14,981 nt of DNA, taken from the NCBI GenBank assembly GCA_026770585.1, contig MU646962.1, forward strand, positions 179,785 to 194,765, given 5' to 3'. The position numbers and the translations under genes were made by a program. The number at the start of each line of letters is the position of its first letter. Position 1 is the stretch's first letter. Below are positions 7,423 to 14,981 of this stretch, one piece after another. A model generated the notes under the pieces. That model made no database searches, was not told the DNA's origin, and saw only the letters and a program-made list of their open reading frames with translations. The DNA is from Baffinella frigidus (lineage: Eukaryota > Cryptophyceae > Cryptomonadales > Baffinellaceae).

Positions 7423-8157
7423 CTGAAGCTGTGCCCCGCGAGGACCGTGCGCGTTTAGCGCGGTTAGTCCCCATTACACCCTAGCGCCTCCCCCAGCACA
7501 CCCTCGCGCCTCTTCTTTCCGCTGCTCCGCCCCACTTGGGTGAAAATTCCCCGCAAAGTCGGGAATGGACAGGCTCGCGCTCTTCGGTGTAAAGCTGACA
7601 CTAGATTTGGCGAGGGCAGGGCCCGTCCAAGCATCCCACCCTTTCAGATCGGTGTCGCCTTGGGACATCCCGCGGACACCCTTGCGGAGCCAGCGCCAGT
7701 TTGACATCCCGCAGGAACGGGGCTGCCCCTTTCCGGAGATGGGGATGTTCGCGCCTCTGTCTCCGTTGTAGAACGGAGACAGTTGTACTCGTTGTAGTGC
7801 GTGAGAAAACTCCAGATCCTAGTTGTGCAAGAACCTCTGGAAGGGGGTCTTACAACGTGGTCAGGCTGGGCGTGAAACAATAAACTTTCTCCTCCCGGTT
7901 ACGGAAGCATGGCTGTCCTGCAGAACCAGTGTCCGCCTATGTTGGGAGCTCGAAGAACCTAAAGGACCTCACGGATTTAGGGGGATGGGGTTTGGTCACC
8001 TCCTTTCTCTTACCCTAAACCCTGAACCCTAAAGTTTGACATCCTCCCGGTTGAGGAGTTCGGGGTGTGGTTCCCTGTGAAGCTGATCCGCAGCGATGTC
8101 CCGAGCCACGAGTCGCCGACGCTCCAGCTCTGGTCGCACACTAGCGTGCACCCTGCA
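7423..8157 (+). pseudogene. Broken copy of the MCM-like gene (end of exon 1, intron 1, start of exon 2)
   Basis: 7423-7709 matches about 12450-12700: end of exon 1 (ctgtgccc, gaccgtgcg, cttctttccgctgctcc), intron 1 (7540-7647, against 12546-12657) and start of exon 2 (atcggtgtcgccttgggaca). The intron is nearly as similar as the exons. After a 323 bp insertion the coding match resumes at 8033-8157, reading LIRSDVPSHESPTLQLWSHT, against LIHGQVLSLESPTLSLWSHT in the intact gene. The exon 1 part carries in-frame stops (gtt tag soon after gaccgtgcg) and the insertion disrupts exon 2. The copy ends abruptly where telomere-like DNA begins. It is a dead duplicate, 4.8 kb from the source, same strand. 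Confidence 0.88.
7698..8044 (+). mobile_element. 323 bp retroposon-like insertion with 12 bp direct repeats
   Basis: The 12 bases agtttgacatcc occur at 7698-7709 and 8033-8044, flanking 7710-8032. Without the insertion the pseudogene reads across, so these look like target-site duplications. The insert holds a copy of the ctgcagaaccagt family (7917-7970) and ends in ccctaaaccctgaaccctaa, a telomere-like 3' tail. No A or B box of a tRNA-derived SINE was recognised and there is no coding frame. The class is unknown; target duplication plus simple-repeat tail favours retroposition. Confidence 0.7.
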
Positions 8158-8595
8158 CCCAAACTCCTAAGACCTGAACTCTAAACCCTGATCCCTAAAC
8201 ACTGAACCCTGAACCATAACGCCTGAACCCTGAACCCTAAACACTGAACCCCAAACCCTAAAACCTGGACCCTAAAATTCTAATCCATGAACCCTAAACC
8301 CTAAACCCTAAACCCTAAACCCTAAACCCCAAACCCTAAACCATTAACCCTAAACCCTAAACTATAAACCCTAAACCCTAAATCCTAACCCCTAAACCCT
8401 ACACCCTAAACCCTAAAACCTAAAACCTAAACCCTAGAACCTTTCAGACCACACTGGTGGCAGAGGCTCAGAGCAAACAAGAACCACATGACTTGAAGAG
8501 TGCCTTGAAGAATCCTGAACCCTAAACCCTAAAACCTGAAATCTGAACCCAAAACAACAACCCTGAAAAAAAAACCTTGAACCCTGAACCCTGAA

Positions 8596-9270
8596 ATCTG
8601 AAACTGAAACCATAAACCTAAACCCTTGAGAAACCCTGAACCCTCAACCCCAAACCCTAAACCCTGACCCTTCAACCCTTGACCCTGAACCCTGAACCCT
8701 AAACCCTAAACCCTAAACCCCAAACCCTGACCCTTCAACCTAAACCCTGAAACCTGAACCCCAAACCCTGAACCCTAAACCCAAAACCTAAAACCTAACC
8801 CCTGAAGCTTAAACTCTGACCCCTAAAAACTCAACCCTAACCCTAAACCCTAAACCCCAAACCCTAAACCCTGACCCTTCAACCCTAAACCCTGAACCCT
8901 GAACCCTAAACGCTAAACCCTAAACCCTGAACCCTAAACCCTAAACCCTGACCCTTAAACCCTGAAACCTGAACCCCAAACCCTGAACCCTAAACCCTAA
9001 ACCTCAAACCTAACCCCTGAAGCCTAAACTCTGACCCCTAAAAACTCAACCCTAACCCTAGACCCTAAACCCCAAACCCTAAACCCTGACCCTTCAACCC
9101 TAAACCCTGAACCTTGAACCCTAAACGCTAAACCCTAAACCCTAAACTCTAAACCCTCAACCCTGACCCTTAAACACTGAAACCTGAACCCCAAACCCTA
9201 AACCCTAAACCCTAAACCTAAAACCTAACCCCTGAAGCCTAAACTCTGACCCCTAAAAACTCAACCCTAA
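8596..9270 (+). repeat. 215 bp higher-order repeat within the telomere-like array
   Basis: The distinctive sequence aaactctgacccctaaaaac starts at 8811, 9026 and 9241, exactly 215 bp apart. Between these anchors the same order of variant 7-mers recurs (for example accctgacccttcaaccc, ccctaaacgctaaaccc, ctaacccctgaagc). An earlier partial unit precedes 8811. This shows spread by segmental tandem duplication rather than by telomerase. Confidence 0.88.
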
Positions 9271-9648
9271 CCCCTCACCCCTAAACTGTAAACACTAAAG
9301 ACTAAAATCTCAACCCTCATTATATCACCCTATGCCCTAAACACTGAAACCTGAAACCTGATCCCTGTAACCCAAACTCTAAACCCAAACCCCAAACCCT
9401 GAACCTTAAACACTGAACCCAGAACCCTGAACCCTGAACCCGGAAACCTAAACCTAAACCCCAAACCCAAACCCTAAAACCCAAACCCTGAACACTGAAC
9501 CCTGAACCCTAAACCCTAAACCCAAACCCCTCAACCCGAAAAACTAAACAACCCTAAACCCTAAACCCTATCCCCTAAACCCTAAATCCCAAACCCTTAA
9601 CCCTAATCCCTGACCCCAATCCCTGAATCCCAAGCACTGAACCTTAAA

Positions 9649-9725
9649 CCCTAAACCCTAAACCCTAAACCCTAAACCCTAAACCCTAAACCCTAAACCC
9701 TAAACCCTAAACCCTAAACCCTAAA
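9649..9725 (+). repeat. Eleven perfect CCCTAAA units
   Basis: Eleven uninterrupted ccctaaa units, followed by decaying aatcctaaatcc. It is the most homogeneous stretch in the window and points to TTTAGGG as the likely telomere repeat of the organism. Confidence 0.95.
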
Positions 9726-9892
9726 TCCTAAATCCTAAATTCTCAACCCTTAACCTCAAACCCTGAATCCCAAACCCTGAATCCCAAGCACTTACCCCTA
9801 GACCCTGAATCCCAAGCACTTACCCCAAAAACCTAAACCCTAAACCATAAACCATAAATCTCGAACCCCAAACCGGTACGCCCTAAACCCTG

Positions 9893-10329
9893 TGTCAAGA
9901 CGTTCTGAGAGCTGCATAGCCCAGAACGCCCTGAGCCGGCCAGATCCCACTGTCCCTGCTCTTGGGGTCGAAGACGACGAGATCTTCGGCGCACGCGCAA
10001 GAGCCGAGAAGCGGGAGCAGGCGATGGAACACGGCTGAGGAGATGTATAGAGCAGCTGTAGCGAAGCGAAGGGAGTGCCAGCTAGACGCAGCAGAGGCGC
10101 CCGTCCACAGGATCACAGCATGGAATTTACTGGATGCAAGCTGGGTTCAGCCAACTCACCCCCAAAACTACGCCCAAAAGTGCCTTAGAGCAAACGAGCA
10201 CCTCATAACCTACAGGGTGCCTTGACACCACCCTTGCGAGAGGCACGCGACGGGTGTATGAGAGATATCCCAAAATTGTTAGGTCAAACAAGTCAACTTA
10301 CGGCGTGAGTGCCAATAGCTCCTTGACAC
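9893..10329. other. Unique segment between telomere-like arrays, possible gene fragment
   Basis: GC-richer unique DNA. On plus, one frame reads VEDDEIFGARARAEKREQ, then ends in TGA; the adjacent frame continues AEEMYRAAVAKRRECQLDAA, so a charged helical coding piece with one frameshift is possible. On minus an uninterrupted frame (10116-9895) reads without a recognisable domain. No family is assigned; it may be an exon relic or chance. Confidence 0.3.
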
Positions 10330-10655
10330 CCTGAAACCAAAAATCAAACCCTAAACCTAAACCCAATGCCTTAACCCCAAACCCTGAACCCTGCACCCTG
10401 GTAAAACCTACACCATTTACTCTGAAAATTTCAGCCAACACCCTACGCCCTGCACCCTACGCCCTAAATCCTAATCCTCAAACCCATCAGCCTAAACCCT
10501 AAAACCTCATCCTGAACACCAACACCCTAACCCCGAAAACCTCAACTTAAACCCTAAACCCTAAACCCTAAAAACTAAACCCAGACCTCTCAACCCTCAA
10601 CCCTCAACCTTATACCCAAACCCAGAACCCTACACCCATAAACTCAGAACGCTAC
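10330..10655 (+). repeat. Degenerate telomere-like tract
   Basis: Same orientation as the main array but more eroded (accctgcaccctg, accctacgccct, ccctcaaccctc). Confidence 0.85.
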
Positions 10656-10965
10656 ACCCCGCGCGGGCCTGTTGGAGGCCTTTCCTGAGGCGGCCCTTGC
10701 ATCAAGAGTTTGCTCCACTTAAGGGTCCCACGGTAGGCTCATTCCTAGGAACCTATGACCCCTCCAAAGATGGTACGTGTTTTTTTCTCTCGACAACCGG
10801 TGTAGAGGGTTTAGGCTCCTGAGATTCAGCAACGAGCCAGGGAATATGACCACCGGGTGTCCGCGGTCGTGTTTCGTGATCAATCAACGGTGCTTCTACC
10901 CACCCCTCCAATCTTGTGCAACTAAAAAAACACCTCAACTGCCCTCGTGAAGGTACAGAGGTATC
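10656..10965. other. Region with no recognisable gene, with a palindromic repeat
   Basis: 10716-10755 carries cacttaagggtcccacggtagg then attcctagg, related to the foldback family at 2517-2625 and 4150-4271. No gene seen elsewhere in this stretch. Confidence 0.45.
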
Positions 10966-11430
10966 GCTTCCAACATAGGCGGGAACCGGAACTTGTTCTG
11001 TAGGTCCTTTAATTTAGGTCCTTTAGGTTTTAATTTCTCCCAACATATGCCAACGACACGCCGTTCCGTAGAAGGAATCTGCAGAGAAAGCATTTTTGAT
11101 TTCGGATCGCGTTGAGCTCTCCAGTGCAGAGGCTCGTGAAGAGGGGATACAGGGTGGTTCTCTTGGGGTGGGTAAAGGTATGCGATACCGCTCCCATGCT
11201 CACTTACACGCACCGAACCTTGAAGTCCTTTAGGTTTTAATTTCTCCTAAAATATGCCAACGACACGCCCTTCCGTAGAAAGGACCGCAGAGAAAGCATT
11301 TTTGCTTTCGAATCGCGTTTAGCTTTCCAGTGCAGAGGCTCGTGAAGAGGGGATAAAGGGTGGCTCTGTTGGGGTGCTTGAGTTGATCCAGAGGACCGCG
11401 CTCGCACACGCACCGAACCCAAGTCAGCCT
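10966..11430 (+). repeat. About 207 bp tandem repeat (two copies)
   Basis: gccaacgacacgcc occurs at 11049 and 11256, and aggttttaatttctcc, gcagagaaagcatttttg, ccagtgcagaggctcgtg and aagaggggata recur at the same spacing. The inner part is the reverse complement of the 585-700 repeat, and the left edge (tccaacataggcgg) matches the 946-1020 family reversed. These families therefore travel together as one larger element. The open frames on minus across it are repeat-derived. Confidence 0.8.
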
Positions 11431-11471
11431 TGAGGTCCTTTATGAGCCAGAAAGGCCGTGAAACACGAGGG

Positions 11472-12098
11472 TGGAGAAGCACACACAGGTTATTTACCGG
11501 GAAATCCAGAAATGGCTCCAATGTCACGGACTATGATGCCTCCAACTTTTCTGCCCCATCTTAAACCACAAAAAAAAATCTCGCAAAGTTGTAGGCCTTG
11601 GAAACCTGAGCATCTTTGTTGGATCAAGGTTTTTGCGAGGAGGGGGGGGAGGGTGTGCAAACCCAGATGCGGTGGTTTTTAGGGAGTCATATTTTGAGTA
11701 TGTTTGCGGGCCTCTGATGCCCCCGATTCATTCAGCGGAATTGAAGAGGACCTTTTGAGGATTCCAGAACCGTCAAGATAAGTGAAATGAGCCCATGGGG
11801 TCGAAAGTTACTCCCAATCGAGCGCCCGACGGGCCCGCCTCGGGACCAGGAAACGCCGCAAACCCTCGTTTTGAGGGCCTTTCACCTTTCGTACCAAAAA
11901 TGTGAAAACTAAACCGCCGTCGGCGGACGATCCATTCGCGTAGTGCATGTCGCGAACTTCCCAGCGTTGTGGAGTGTGCTGCCGCGCGCCCTCGAAGGGC
12001 TCGACGCGGACCAGGGGTCCGCCGTCAACATCATGTGTAACGCCTTAGGTGCTGGGGATTTCCCGCTAAATAACCTGTTTGTGCTTCTCCACCTCTTT
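11472..12098. mobile_element. 0.6 kb element with about 42 bp terminal inverted repeats
   Basis: The left end ggtggagaagcacacacagg continuing ttatttaccgggaaatcc reappears inverted at the right end as ggatttcccgctaaataacc then tgtttgtgcttctccacc. The interior has no transposase. It ends 75 bp before the MCM-like start codon, so it forms part of that gene's upstream region. Confidence 0.75.
11919..12045 (+). other. Coding-like fragment inside the 0.6 kb element
   Basis: One frame reads SIRVVHVANFPALWSVLPRA and onward to VNIMCNA, GC-rich like the true exons and unlike its flanks. The pattern of strand, N-x-P-x-LW and amphipathic helix recalls CRAL-TRIO (Sec14-like) domains, but this is resemblance only. 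It could be a captured exon fragment. No start codon or clear splice sites were identified. Confidence 0.3.
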
Positions 12099-12173
12099 TT
12101 CCCCCTGGAAAGTTGATGGTCAAATCTGACGAAAATCTCACGAAAATCGAGGGTCTTCCCTGTTTCTCGAGCG

Positions 12174-14327
12174 ATGGACGCACGGCGCCTGGCGGGCGAG
12201 AGCGGGAGGGATCAGCACCGGCAGGGTACGCGGGGGGAGCCTGCGCCGCTGTCGCCGCTGCAGGAGGCGATGGAGGATTGGCTGCAGAGCCTGGATGAAG
12301 ACCGCTTCCACATGGATCAGACAAACAACAGGGTTGTTCTGCCCGTGTGCTTCCTGACCCTCTGCGACGACGCCCCTAACCTCGCGATGCTACTCATGAC
12401 GCGCCCCGAGGAGTTCGCGCAAGTGGCCTCGCGCGCATTCCTGGAACTCTGCCCGGAGAAGACCGTGCGGTTTTGGTGCGCCCCCCAGCAACCCTCGCCG
12501 CCCTTCTTTCCGCTGCTCCAACTCACTTGCGCCGGCTGCGCATGGGTAAATCTTCCTCATCGAATGCCGGGAACGGACCGACTCGCGCCCTTTGCTGTAA
12601 AGCTTACACTGGCTTTGGCGGGAGGGCAGGGCCCGTCCAAGCATCCCGCCCTTTCAGATCGGCATCGCGTTGGGACACCCCAACGACATCCGCGCAACGC
12701 AGCTGATCCACGGCCAAGTCCTGAGCCTCGAGTCCCCCACGCTCTCGCTCTGGTCGCACACCTGCGTGTGCGCCGACGCCTCCTGCCCGGGTGCCGAGAG
12801 TGCGTTTGTGCTGACAGCACTCGATGGCGTAGAGCTCGGATCGGCGCCACAGGCACGCTGCCCGCACTGCGGCTCGCGCGCCCTCGTCGAAGACTTCGCG
12901 GCGCGCACCTTCTGCCCCTCCTCCACCATCCTTCTCTCCGTGCGCGGCGGGTGGGGCGCAGTGCCGGGGGACGTTGCCGCGCCCCGAGAGCACGGACTGT
13001 GCAGGATTGTGGCGGTGCTTCTGCAGGATGACCTGTCGGAGATGCCGATAACGGTCGGACAGACCCTGGAGGTTCTGGGCTACGTCGCTCGCGCAGGCGC
13101 CGGGTCAATGCAGGTCCCTCCCTCACTGCCTCGCGCCCCAGTGTGCTGCTAGTCCGTGGCCTGTTCGAATATCCGGGGGGGGGTTGTGTGCCACAGCCAG
13201 GCTCGGTTTGAACCTGTGAGAGCATGCGCTCTGAACTGACCCAGGAAGGAATTTTCTCTGTAGACCGGCAGCTGTGTGGCTTGTCTGTGCCCATTCTTGC
13301 TCCGGCTCTGAAATCGCGTGTGGAGAGCAGCGAGCGTGCAGCGTCTTCAAAGCATCCGGGGCGAGCACCAACACGCCGCTCTTCCTCGCTCTCACCGTGC
13401 ACCACCCGACGCCTGCACCGCCGCGGGTGCGCCCCCCCCCGGCCATGACACCACCCTGGCACGCCTTCACCCCTGCGCCGAGATGCTCGCTCCCGCGCAC
13501 AAACTGCAGCAGGGCTGACCTCGGATATCCTGACTCACCGATATCCCGCGCGCAAACTTCGCGCGCAAGCATAAGGTCGAGGTGAAGGGGCTGAATGGCA
13601 AGGCGTGGACAGGGGGTGGAATTTCCTGCGCCGCGCGCACCTCTCCTCGAAGCCTTTTCGCAGCTCGACGAGGTTTTCCTAACCTCGATCCCTAAAACCT
13701 AAACCCTAAACCCTAAACCCTGTAGCCTAAACCCTAAACCCTAGACTCTGAACCCTAAACCGTAAATCGTGAAACGTAAACCCCGAACCCTAAACCCTAT
13801 ACCCTACACCCTAAAAACTGAACCCTGAACCCTAACCCTTAACCACAAACCCCCAACTCCTAACCCCTAAAACCTAAAAACTAAAACCTAATCCTAAACC
13901 CTAAACCCTAAACCCTGAACCCTAAACCCTAAACCCTAAACCTCAAACCCCAAACCCCGAACTCTAAACCCTAAACTCTCAGCCTCTTTCTTCGCACCTG
14001 ACTGACAATCTCAAATGGACAACGCACGCTTGCCAGGGCTGGGGAAACTCCCGAACCCCGATCTCGAGCCCAAACCCGTAAACCCTGTCCCCTGCATCGT
14101 AAACCCTGAACCCTGAATCCTGAACCCTGAACCCTCATCCCGCATCTCCCATCTATGATCTCTGTTTTTTTAACCGCAAACCTTTCCAGGCAGTGGCGTC
14201 GCTCGCGCCCGCAGTCCCGGGGTTCTTCACTCTCAAGCTCGCGATCCTCCTGGCGCACATCAGCACCCTCGGTAAACCCCAAACCCTAAACCCTAAACCC
14301 TAAACCCTCAACCCCAAACCCCAAACC

Positions 14328-14359
<32 letters not shown>

Positions 14360-14981
14360 ACCATCAACCTTCAACCCTAAATCCTCAACCTTAACGCCTA
14401 AACCCTAAACCCTGAACCCCAATCCCCAAACCCCAAACCCCAAACCCTAAACGTTAAAACCCTAAACCCTGAAGCAGGCGCGCACGACGCGTGCTTCGCA
14501 GGGGCACGGCGCGAAGTGCACCTCCTGGTGGCTGGTGACGCCAACACCAAACCCCCTTGTTCACGCCTTCCTCAGTCGATAGCCAGCTACCTTCCGAACG
14601 CGTCCGGGATCCCTGATTCCGGATCCCGGGTCCCTGATTCCGGATGCCTGATCCCTGATCCTGCACACGCCTTCCTCAATTGATAGCCAGACACCGAGAG
14701 AGGTGCCCCCCTCCCGAACGCGAACGGAGGTGTCGGTCGGTGCCGGAGGCGGTGTGTGAGCACTGGCCGCTGTTGGTTCAGTGTGGTGTTTGTGCGACGT
14801 CTGGCTGTGCTGTGAAAGGGAGTGTGTGGACCTTGGCTGAGAGATTGCGCTGTGAGGGCGAGCGGTCCATCCGTACAATTCCATTTCTGAAGGCAGAGAG
14901 CCCTCTCTCAAGATGATGCTTCTATCAGGCTCGAAGGTACACATACGTATTAAACCCCCCCCCCCCCCCCCCCCCCCCCCC
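12174..14981 (+). CDS. MCM-family protein, probably MCMDC2 (partial, runs off the right end)
   Basis: Exon 1 is 12174-12545 (124 residues), intron 1 12546-12657 (112 nt, phase 0), exon 2 12658-13113 (152 residues). A likely exon starts at 13331 (ACSVFKASGAS); then 14190-14271 (VASLAPAVPGFFTLKLAILL) and 14502 onward (GARREVHLLVAGDANTK), whose phases join (G plus GG). Residues 53-93 match the MCM N-terminal helices (AMLLMTRPEEF). Cys162-x4-Cys167 and Cys192-x2-Cys195 form a zinc site, and CRIVAVLLQDDLSEM (about 229-243) is the MCM OB-fold strand. The ASLAP-KLA-LL block opens the AAA+ domain, and HLLVAGDANTK sits where Walker A (GDPGTxKS) belongs but is degenerate. The zinc-site spacing, a CPHCGSRALVED block and degenerate Walker A fit MCMDC2, a meiotic crossover factor, better than MCM8 or MCM9. 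Middle exons (13114-14189) and everything after about 14550 are uncertain. The start is the first Met of the frame; the upstream frame holds stops. Confidence 0.75.
13683..13980 (+). repeat. Telomere-like array in an MCM-like gene intron
   Basis: Degenerate ccctaaa, ccctgaa and cctaaaa units in the gene's sense orientation, lying upstream of the exon at 14190. Confidence 0.92.
14076..14146 (+). repeat. Short telomere-like tract before exon 14190-14271
   Basis: cccgtaaaccctg, then ccctgaaccctgaatcc. It ends about 45 bases before the exon acceptor (cctttccag, 14181-14189). Confidence 0.75.
14272..14475 (+). repeat. Telomere-like array forming the intron between 14271 and 14502
   Basis: The 5' splice site itself, gtaaaccccaaaccctaaac, runs directly into the array, so the donor is part of the repeat sequence. 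About 200 of the 230 intron bases are CCCTAAA-type units. The remaining 26 bases lead to the gcttcgcag acceptor. Confidence 0.9.
14563..14720 (+). repeat. Tandem partial duplication around a possible exon edge
   Basis: cacgccttcctcagtcgatag then ccag (14565-14588) recurs as cacgccttcctcaattgatag then ccag (14667-14691), each followed after a few to 27 bases by ccgaacgcg. Between them is a minisatellite of tccctgattccggatccc type (14607-14660). Each copy ends in a pyrimidine-poor but usable ccag acceptor. It mirrors the exon-edge duplications in the FKBP gene. Confidence 0.7.
14721..14954. other. Right flank, no exon recognised
   Basis: GT-rich sequence (ggtgtcggtcggtg, tgtggtgtttgtgcg) that would be intronic if the MCM-like gene continues to the right. 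No MCM motif was found in any plus frame. Confidence 0.4.
14955..14981. repeat. Terminal poly-C run (27 C)
   Basis: Exactly 27 C, the mirror of the 27 G at position 1. It truncates the MCM-like gene. See the entry for 1-27 for the interpretation. Confidence 0.95.

Larger units (their letters stand above)
8158..9892 (+). repeat. 1.7 kb interstitial telomere-like array (CCCTAAA variants)
   Basis: Nearly continuous degenerate 7-mers (ccctaaa, ccctgaa, cccCaaa, cactgaa, cctaaac), with the C-rich strand on plus throughout. A non-telomeric interruption lies at about 8437-8510. The array starts inside the broken MCM copy, as if a chromosome break had been capped and later internalised, or repeats had been inserted. 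Variation is too high for an active telomere. All reading frames inside are meaningless. Confidence 0.95.

Noticed and set aside
8158-9892. A true chromosome end.
   Set aside because: The array is degenerate, has a 215 bp period, and unique DNA with a gene follows to the right.
8158-10655. A CRISPR array.
   Set aside because: Repeats are contiguous 7-mers without spacers, in a eukaryotic context.
12546-13031. Continuation of the exon 1 frame through 13031.
   Set aside because: It crosses a clear GT-AG intron at 12546-12657. The MCM zinc and OB motifs are in the other frame after 12658.
12557-13462. A 301-residue open frame on minus.
   Set aside because: Arginine- and proline-rich antisense shadow of MCM-like exon 2, with no domain.
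1-14981. tRNA or rRNA genes.
   Set aside because: No cloverleaf, T-loop (GGTTCRANNCC) in context, or conserved rRNA core was recognised by eye. A covariance search was not possible.

Overview
This is a nuclear genomic window from a eukaryote, most likely a microalga with a complex red-type plastid (haptophyte, cryptophyte or relative). There are three grounds. A split gene on the minus strand encodes a presequence with an ER signal peptide, a transit peptide beginning with Phe, and a twin-arginine thylakoid signal. Exons are GC-rich with GT-AG introns. Long stretches are built from CCCTAAA-type (plant-type TTTAGGG) telomere-like repeats. The lineage is inference. The window begins with exactly 27 G and ends with exactly 27 C, which looks like an assembly or library boundary rather than biology.

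Layout. 1-2915: no gene seen; degenerate repeats, a 1.1 kb inverted-repeat element (1047-2170) with a second element nested in it, and GA-rich tracts. 2916-7189, minus strand: an eight-exon gene for a thylakoid-lumen FKBP-type peptidyl-prolyl isomerase (213 residues), complete from signal peptide to stop. All seven introns are phase 0 and are stuffed with foldback elements, minisatellites, telomere-like repeats and truncated copies of the gene's own exons. 7423-8157, plus strand: a broken copy of part of the gene at 12.2 kb, interrupted by a 323 bp insertion between 12 bp direct repeats and cut off by telomere-like DNA. 8158-9892: a large interstitial telomere-like array with a 215 bp higher-order period. 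9893-12173: short telomere-like stretches, a tandem repeat, and a 0.6 kb element with terminal inverted repeats holding a coding-like fragment. 12174 to the right end, plus strand: the 5' part of an MCM-family gene, best matched to MCMDC2 (a meiotic recombination MCM relative). Its N-terminal domain, zinc-binding cysteines, OB strands and start of a degenerate AAA+ domain are spread over at least five exons, and its introns are also filled with telomere-like repeats.

The two real genes are unrelated in function: plastid protein folding, and probably meiosis or DNA metabolism. They share an unusual intron style. CCCTAAA-type repeats lie in the sense orientation and start directly at 5' splice sites, and fragments of neighbouring exons, some with their 3' splice site, are duplicated in or next to the introns. 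This exon-fragment and telomere-like-repeat intron expansion is the most interesting signal in the window. Exon structures were assembled by eye from reading frame, splice dinucleotides and remembered family motifs; no search was run.
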